Assembly: GCA_038496445.1 (NCBI GenBank)
Contig: JALMLS010000197.1
Span: 82,690 to 146,689, forward strand
Length of the DNA: 64,000 nucleotides
Direction of reading: 5' to 3'
From: Trichosphaerium sp. ATCC 40318
Taxonomy: Eukaryota > Discosea > Flabellinia > Trichosidae
Made by a program: the position numbers and the translations under genes. Positions 57,191-64,000 of the stretch are shown here, piece after piece (the stretch's first letter is position 1; every line of letters starts with the position of its first letter). The notes under the pieces were generated by a model. That model was not told where the DNA came from and made no database searches. It saw only the letters and a list, made by a program, of their open reading frames with translations.

Positions 57191-57338
57191 ACTGCTAGAT
57201 GCGCTTAAAATAAACCAATCATAAGCGTCCGGCGCTTTACTTGCATTTCCACATATCCACTTTCGAGCTCTTGTTGACTTTTGCTTTTTTCTCTGTTTGG
57301 TTTTTTTTTTCTTTATTTTCGTTTTGTGGCTAATTAAT

Positions 57339-59676
57339 ATGGCCTATAACGAGCATCTAGCTCCCCTCCTATATGCTGTACCCGTAGAGCTTATACAAGA
57401 GGAATTGTGTATATACTTATCACCGCGCGAAATAATAGCGCTCAGCTTGTCTTCTCGACACCTCCAATGGCTGGCGTCGTCGTACGCTCTTTTGAAGAAG
57501 CAAACGCGATGTTATTGGCCGCGTATTTACTACAGGTACGCTTTATGCATTTAAAAATACAAATCAGAGTACCATTAGCGAATTATTAACGCCTTTACAA
57601 TTTAGCTTGATAGACTTGCCCTCAGTTAAAAATAAACCCGCGTGGTATCGCTCGCGATGGGACTGGGATAGCCCCGAGCGAAGAGCGTTTTTCAGCAGCT
57701 TATACAGGTACAAAGGCCAAAAACCAAAAAAAAATCTAATGATCATTTTTGTTAAAACTATGTCATAAAAAAAAATTTATTATTCTACCCTTTTGTCTTA
57801 CGCTGATCCGTCCAATAGAGTTCGTATCAAACATGCCAGAACCAAGGTGAGTGCCATTCAAGACACTAGTATAGCTATATCTCAGCCGATAGACTATGGT
57901 GATGAGTATTGGGAAGCATCTCAGGTCCGATATCAGATTAAACATCCAATTGAGAGTATTGTTTAGTAAAATTTTAATTAGGTTGTTGACTTGATGCGTG
58001 ATTTTGAAGATGACGTTGTACATCTCACATTTGCGAGTTACATATTGAAGAGACTTTGTTACCAGCAAGAGGATTCAGAAGATATTTCAAAGTTAGAGAA
58101 AGTAATTTTTGAAGGTGATCCATTTTTTTTTGTTTTGTTTTGTTTTTAACCGCTGTTACTGACCTGAACATTAGCTGGCGGATTGCAACTACTTATACAA
58201 GCTCTAGAAAAATTCAAATTTAACCCAGAGCTATACAGAGATGCGTTGGCGGCATTGGGCAATCTTTCCTTAAATCGTGCGACTAAAAATCACGCTGGTT
58301 TTTTTGGGTTTTTGTTTACTCTGCGTAGAACAAAATCAGGATTTTCTAACAAAACAAGAGAATGTTATATCCTTAATTTTTGATACAATCAAGCATCACT
58401 TGCATACGTGCGTTAAGAAATAGAAATTAACGGTTTTTCTTTCTGAAATTTTTTTTTTTGGCACAATGTCACCTTATTTAATTTGCTTGTAGCACGCCCT
58501 CAGTACTCAGTAATGCTTTCTTTTGCTTGGGCAATTTTTGTTTCAGAAACGGTGTGTGAAGAAATTAGTTACACTCACTATTTTATGACGCTGACATTTT
58601 TTGGGATATTTGTAGAAACAATGGCAAGTGTGTTAGCAAGAGAGCCATTCAAAGTACTTCCATACGCGTTGGATTCAATGAGGGCATTTCCAAATGACCC
58701 GGAACTGAGCGATGAAGTTACATTTATATTGCGTTCTTTAACATATTATGACAGTACGTTTTATAATTCATTTGGCTCTTTTTTTTGCTAAAAGGATGGT
58801 TAGACAACAATACAAAGGAAATATTTGAGGCTGGTGGCATTCCGCTGATAGTTAATGCGCTGAATATGTTTAAGGGTAGCCGCAAGATTCCATGTTTATT
58901 TTTATTAACAATGTACTAGATAAATGCAGTTCCGATGCTTTAGGCTTAGTTGTGAATGCTGTCATGTCAGGTACAAAGCAATCTAATGGGGTATAACTTT
59001 CTCTAATACCAGTTGTGTAGAGGATTGTAGTAAGGAACTTGTCAAACTTGGAATTTTGGAGATACTCGTGGGATTTTTTGATGCAAATCTCGATGTTAAT
59101 GATGTTGGTCATATTATAGGCACTTTGAGGAACCTTGCAACGTACCGTATGTCACATATTTTGTAATCACATGTCAAATTGACTTTTTTGAGCTTAAGAA
59201 TTTGTAATGCCTAAATTCAATGAGATGAAAGTTACCAAAAGGGTACTGCATCAATTGTCTAAAACGCCAAACCACGAATATATATACGAAGTTGTATTTG
59301 GCTATCTAGTAAACGTACTAATACTCGCAAAGAAGAGTGATGAAGCGAAAGGTACGAGAAAACAGCCGGCTGAATTCATTCCTTTTTTTTTTTTTGTAAT
59401 ACACGCATCTAATTTGTTGCAGAAATGGCCGCTCATGTTCTCGATCGTGCTATCATTTTGGCGTTCGAAGGAATTCTGAAGCCACTGACGCCTGAGGCAC
59501 ACCAAAATGTTTGTTGGTTTTTGGAGGAGTCTATAGCTTGGAAGCCAAAAAAGGCTGTCAAAAGCAGCTGTGCTGCTGAACTTGCGCGGTTGAGTGTAGC
59601 CAAAACATCCGCTCCCTTTACTCAAGCAAACATAAGTGCGATCATGAATTACTTTCAATTCATTGTACCTAGTTAA
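57339..59676 (+). CDS. F-box-like armadillo-repeat protein
   Basis: The N-terminus (AVPVELIQEELCIYLSPREI, ALSLSSRHLQWLASSY) fits an F-box. From about 58.0 kb exons encode armadillo/HEAT-like helices: VVDLMRDFEDDVVHLTFASY, AGGLQLLIQALEKFKFNPEL with YRDALAALGNLSLN, ALDSMRAFPNDPELSDEVTF, EIFEAGGIPLIVNALNMF, LVKLGILEILVGFFDANLDV and HVLDRAIILAFEGILKPLTP. The GNL and NAL segments recur at about 42-residue spacing. It may be a ubiquitin-ligase adaptor with a solenoid substrate platform, an inference from architecture. About 14 introns are inferred; several have long T runs before the acceptor. Confidence 0.7.
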
Positions 59677-59905
59677 TAATTGAAGACTACGTTCTCTTTG
59701 TATTTAAAAAAAAAGTAATTGACCTAATTTAACGCTTGGCAGTTGTGTTTTGTTTGACATACTCGAACCCCCCCCCAAGCGTTTTGGTTTCCTGAATAAA
59801 CACCATTTAACGTTGACATTTTTCGTACCAAATTTAAAGTCAAATCCAATTCTCACTAGCCACAAACCCATTTTTCAAAAAGGTTGCGCAAAGCCACGTA
59901 TTAAT

Positions 59906-61542
59906 ATGCTACGTACACTCTCGCGCTCGAAGGTCGCGACTACAACCGCTCGCAAGTGCCAAACAGTACAATCAAAGCGTTTTGGCTCCTCCAGCAGCAG
60001 AATGCATCCTACGGTACGTTTCATTAGCAATGGTAGCGGTTTTTTTTGCTTATTCGTCCAGCGAGTATTTTCTGGCATACAACCCACTGGCAATGTACAT
60101 TTGGGAAATTACCTTGGTGCTATAAGGCATTGGGTTGATTTGCAAGCTCAGCATCCTGCTAGTGTTATCTATTGCGTTGTGGACCTCCACTCGCTTACAG
60201 TATGCCCTAAAGGTACGCGGGGCAATATTAAAGCGGTCGGCAGCAATAATCCCCCGTTTTAGCGGATGACTTACGTGAAAGTACGTATGACACAATCGCT
60301 ACGCTTATGGCGTGTGGTATTGATCCGGACAAGAGCGTACTTTACAACCAGTCTCGGTACAGCATAAAAATACTAATAATTTGATGTTTTTTTTTTTTTT
60401 AAACGGTTTGAGCCGTTGCTCACGCAGTTTAGTGTGCCAGCGCATGCAGAGCTCTCTTGGATTTTAAGCAGCTATACGCTCACCAACGAGTTGAAGCGCA
60501 TGATACAATATAAAGTAAGTACTTTGTAAAGTTACGCGTGTTCCAAACCGAACCAGAATCTAATTGGACAAACATTGACACGTTAAAACTAGGAGAAAAC
60601 AAAAACAGCAGAGCGAGCAAATGCCGGGCTTCTTGTGTACCCAACATTGATGGCAGCTGACATGCTTCTCTTCAGGTTTGTTGTGGTGTTGTTTTATGAA
60701 CAAAAAAAAAGATGTGCTTGTGTTGATTAACATCGTTGTAGAGCCACGCATATACCTGTAGGCGAGGACCAAAAACAACATTTACAACTTGCGCGTAGCA
60801 TTGCTTCATCGTTTAACAGCATTAACAAAACCGATTATTTTCCAATTCCTGAGCTTTACACGATAGGTACGCCAGCAGAACATTTGTGCATCGGTGATGT
60901 TCCAGTGTTTGTTTTATCGACATGAACGCACCATATTAATTCCTGTATGTAGGCGGTTTACCAGTTATCACCAACGAGAGTAAGCGTATCATGTCTCTGG
61001 TAAATGCCAGTAAGAAAATGTCAAAGTCAGCAGAGCTATCTAGATCACGTATCCATTTGTGTGATAGTGATGATAAGATTAGAAAGAAGATTAAACGTGC
61101 AAAGACAGATTCTATAACTGGTACACTTATATTCTTTTGTTATCACTCACTTTGTACTTAGGCATAACATACACTACAGAGCGACCAGAGCTCAGGAACT
61201 TGATCAATATTTTTTCAGGTGTAGCTGAGCGGTGAGTGTATTACAACAATAACTATTTTATGACAAATGTGTAGGGATGTTGAGGATATTTCTGCAGATT
61301 TTGCAGAAGCTGACATGGGTGTCTTTAAAGAGGCTGTTACTGATGCATTAATTGCAAAAATTGGGCCTATACGTAAGCTTGTACATTTGTTTCCATTTTA
61401 ACACTTACAAGGCGAAAAAATTGCAAAATATAAAGATGATAAAGTGTACTTAAATAAAGTACTAGATGAAGGTGCTGCACGGGCAAATGAATTGGCATAT
61501 CACTCCATGGTTGAAGTAAGGAAATTTATTGGTTTGGTGTAA
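59906..61542 (+). CDS. Tryptophanyl-tRNA synthetase, organellar (bacterial) type
   Basis: This enzyme charges tRNA-Trp with tryptophan, here probably in mitochondria. The N-terminus ([20 protein letters not shown]) is rich in Arg, Ser and Thr with no acidic residue, as in import presequences. The class I core reads [20 protein letters not shown] (HIGH-type signature HLGN), [46 protein letters not shown], and [16 protein letters not shown] with the KMSKS loop. The C-terminus includes [19 protein letters not shown] and a helical end at [13 protein letters not shown]. The sequence follows the bacterial form, not the cytosolic eukaryotic form. About nine introns are inferred, starting after MHPT. 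It is the last recognised gene before the repeat-rich end. Confidence 0.92.
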
Positions 61543-61805
61543 CTACAGTGGTTTCATTTAAATAAAAGCTACAATGTATAAACAACTTGTGTATTGTTTA
61601 TAAAGGGTTTCATTAGTTATTATCACAAAATAAGTATATTTCATCACTAACAGCCAATATAATACAAAACTGGTAAGGTTTAAACCCCTGGAATCTCAAA
61701 AACTGTTAAGTAAGTAAAATAGATTCCAATTTAGTGTAAAATACATTCCACAACCCTTTTAGCTCAAAGATAACGCCAGTATGCCAAATATAGCCATAAG
61801 CTTAC

Positions 61806-61900
61806 TAACCCTAGCCCTAACCCTAATTTTCATTAGGGCAGCCAACCCTAACCCTAAATACAAATTAGGGTTCGTGCCTAACCCTAATCGATATTAGGGC
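61806..61900. repeat. Interstitial CCCTAA/TTAGGG hairpin cluster
   Basis: Runs of CCCTAA alternate with TTAGGG. Three inverted pairs are visible: 61821-61838, 61852-61870 and 61882-61899, each CCCTAA facing TTAGGG with 4 to 7 bases between. The telomere-type unit is TTAGGG. Confidence 0.85.
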
Positions 61901-61964
61901 TAAATGATGTACTTCATCTAAGATTATCAAATATTTCAATGAATCAAGCATATTCATTGAACAT

Positions 61965-61982
61965 TAGGGTTTATAAACCCTA
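61965..61982. repeat. 18-bp perfect telomere-like palindrome
   Basis: TAGGGTTTATAAACCCTA is identical to its own reverse complement, with telomere-type repeats meeting at a central TTATAA. Confidence 0.9.
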
Positions 61983-62168
61983 GCTCCTAATGTTTCTCAT
62001 TATTCAGTGAATGTTAGAGTTAAAAGGGAAGAACACGTGTTAAGTTCCATCACTTAACATGTGGTAGCAGTAGTAAAATAGAAATGGGAATTTTTAAGTA
62101 ATCCACCCTGTTTTCTTATGGGAAAAGTAGACGGAAAAACTCTTCCTTAATTCCCATTGAATTTATAT

Positions 62169-62285
62169 GAAATTCCGTAAGTATTACTCATAGAATTCTT
62201 AGAGTATTACTTTTGGAATTGCGTATGTATTTTATATAGAATTCTCTATGTATTCTTTATAGCATTTCTTAATGTATTTTTTGTA
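62169..62285 (+). repeat. Degenerate 23-bp tandem repeat, five units
   Basis: Units begin at about 62169, 62193, 62216, 62239 and 62262. Each starts with GAATT or a close variant and contains TATGTATT or TAAGTATT. Period is 23 bases, with the first unit one base longer. Later units have drifted. Confidence 0.7.
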
Positions 62286-62830
62286 GATTTCAATAAAAAA
62301 TACTTTATAAATTACACAAAATATTATTTGATACTTTGGTTCAGATTTAATGCAAAGTCATTTTATTTATTGATCATTACAAAATACAAACATCCTAAAT
62401 AATACGTACAAGTTAAATACATCGTTTTTTCATAAACGAAAGAAGTAATTTGATCGCATTTGGTTTTGAGAGCCTGAACAATAATTAATGCATTTGTAAA
62501 CGCTAAATTAAGAATGCGTAGGGTTTTTTGATAAATTAAGTGGAAATAAGCTTTAAAAACAACGTACTTGGAGTTAATGCTTTAAATACATTCTTTAATG
62601 GTGTAATACGGCTGTTGCAATGCTTTAATCATCCTAAAACAGATAAGTAAGAGATATTTATGTTTAAGTGATTTTCCAAACCACCTAAAACGCATTCTCC
62701 GTTACTTTTTGGATTAACGCACTTTAACCTGTACCATTGGTTTTTTCACCTTTAATAATAGCATGTGGATATTGTTCGCTAAAAAAACCTATGTACCTAA
62801 GGTGTCGATGGTTTTTTGCAAATATAAAAC

Positions 62831-62905
62831 TAAACCCTAACCCTAACTTAATTTGTACTTTCATAAACCTCAACCCTAGCCCTAACCCTAACCCTAACTA
62901 AATTA
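62831..62905 (-). repeat. Interstitial CCCTAA repeats
   Basis: Two short arrays, ACCCTAACCCTAAC and CCCTAGCCCTAACCCTAACC with variants, lie in one orientation, separated by about 28 bases of AT-rich sequence. The G-rich strand is the minus strand. Confidence 0.85.
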
Positions 62906-63473
62906 GTACATTATTTGGTGGATTTTGGACAATAATTCTGAAAATAAGGTTTAAGGTTAAGGTTACCTAAACCTCTACTTTTTCGATTTTATTAGATTTT
63001 GCTACTTTCATGGTTGTGCCGCTAGGCACAAGCACGTATTATTATGATGTGCAGCATTGAAAATGATATTTGTGTACTACATAGCCTGTGAGCGACATGC
63101 AAACTTTTTTTTTTTGCAAATTTTGAGATATTTTTACCATGCAGTTGCATTTGGAGGCTGCATTTACAAATGTATTTTTAATTACTTTATGTATCTACAT
63201 ATATGTTATTAGGCCATATAAACATGGTACAAGCAATAATTCATTTGTAGGTATCCATAGTGATGAATTATATAAATATAAGCAATTTTGAGTTTGTAAT
63301 TGGCTTTTTTTTTTGTAAAAAAATATGTATGCACACTTCTCATATACACAACGTTTTTAGTATATCATGTATAGTTAAACTGTAATTTAAATTCATATTT
63401 ATATATACATGACAACATAATAAGATATTATATATTTTCATATCTATTCATGACTATGAGATATACAATAATC

Positions 63474-64000
63474 TTAGGGATTTAATTTGAACCATACAAT
63501 ACCACATACCTTAACATATCGCTTAAGCCAATTTCGTTTTTTGTACCTTATACATTGGCATAAATTACCTGATCACTGGTGGTTTGTAGGATTTTATAGC
63601 AGTATATGTCAATTTGGTGAACCATTCTTTGATTTTTTGATTTTTTTTGATTTTTCCAATGGGATTTTTTTAGCAAAAAAATTGGATACATCTTTGCTTG
63701 GAAGCTGTAGTTACATGATCACCTATAGTTGACTTATGCATATACATGTATGCCATTTTGCTCAAGGAATCTAATGCATTCATTTATTTTGTCATACCTG
63801 TTCATCATGAATAGGGTTAGGGATTTAATTTGAACCATGCATTACCGCATACCTTATCATATCGCTTAAGTCAATTTCGTTTTTTGTACCTTATACATTG
63901 GCATAAATTACCCGATTGCTGGTGGTTTGTAGGATTTTATAGCAGTATACGTCGATTTGGTGAGCCATTCTTCGATTTTTGGATTTTTTTTGATTTTTCA
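63474..64000 (+). repeat. 343-bp tandem repeat, second copy cut by window end
   Basis: GGGATTTAATTTGAACCAT starts a block at about 63478 and again at about 63821, giving a period of 343 bases. About 180 bases of each copy can be aligned, with roughly a dozen substitutions, mostly transitions. The second copy is preceded by ATAGGGTTAGGG. One frame (TTG AAC CAT ...) is open in both copies over the aligned part, but no ATG start or family was seen. Confidence 0.85.

Larger units (their letters stand above)
61543..64000. other. AT-rich gene-poor region, subtelomere-like
   Basis: No gene was recognised in 2.4 kb, in contrast to the packed sequence to the left. The region is very AT-rich, with TTAGGG/CCCTAA-like clusters, a 23-bp tandem repeat and a long tandem repeat at the right edge. 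This combination is typical of subtelomeric DNA, but the telomere-like units occur in both orientations, so the chromosome end itself is not in the window. Confidence 0.65.

Noticed and set aside
59760-59780. C-run near 59770 as a regulatory element
   Set aside because: It is a single homopolymer tract in a short spacer with no partner motif.
61543-64000. True telomere at the right end
   Set aside because: Telomere-like units occur in both orientations and are followed by 1 to 2 kb of other sequence, so they are interstitial.

Overview
The window is nuclear DNA from an intron-rich, AT-rich unicellular eukaryote. Nearly every gene is cut by short introns of about 45 to 110 bases, mostly with GTACGT or GTAAGT-like donors and AG acceptors. 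Neighbouring genes are only tens to a few hundred bases apart, giving about one gene per 2.4 kb. TAA, TAG and TGA all act as stops, so the code looks standard. The gene content (BAR-PH-ArfGAP-ankyrin protein, TMEM43, RGS, filamin repeats, CaMK-type kinase, PPi-dependent phosphofructokinase, nose-resistant-to-fluoxetine acyltransferase, GT61) and TTAGGG-type repeats suggest a free-living protist, perhaps an amoebozoan or a unicellular relative of animals and fungi. That placement is an inference with low confidence.

Layout. 1-10.95 kb: an ArfGAP gene, TMEM43 and an ALKBH2/3-like dioxygenase lie between two arms of a nearly identical inverted duplication. Each arm carries an F-box/LRR gene and the last exon of the AlkB gene. 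The left AlkB copy is a dead fragment; the right copy is intact. 11.9-18.0 kb: three secreted proteins, namely an M14 carboxypeptidase divergently paired with an alpha/beta hydrolase, then a parallel beta-helix protein. 18.4-25.6 kb, all minus strand: a GT32-GT8 fusion glycosyltransferase, an unrecognised 259-aa protein, and a kinase carrying TerD-like and C2 domains. 25.7-31.05 kb, plus strand: a probably mitochondrial TPR protein, then PPi-dependent phosphofructokinase. 31.2-35.9 kb, minus strand: an RGS protein with a Lys/Ser-rich tail and an F-box/LRR protein. 36.5-41.9 kb: a secreted, probably GPI-anchored protein with a proline-rich stalk, and a type II membrane protein of unknown function. 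42.3-46.8 kb, minus strand: LRRs and a USP9X/USP24-like alpha-solenoid, possibly one gene. 46.8-52.3 kb: a GT61-type glycosyltransferase and an acyltransferase-3 protein with an NRF-like N-terminus. 52.4-57.2 kb: a small HExxH protein, a filamin-repeat protein and a short Cys-rich protein. 57.3-61.5 kb: an F-box/armadillo protein and an organellar-type tryptophanyl-tRNA synthetase. 61.5-64 kb: an AT-rich gene desert with interstitial TTAGGG-like repeats, a 23-bp tandem repeat and the start of a 343-bp tandem repeat, which together look subtelomeric.

The genes do not form a pathway. Several divergent pairs (14.26/14.35, 25.59/25.71, 46.83/47.10, 56.15/56.32 kb) share promoters of about 90 to 280 bases. 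The palindrome CACGTG is strikingly frequent across genes, introns and spacers. All exon boundaries were inferred by reading frames and splice signals by eye; gene spans are more reliable than individual junctions.
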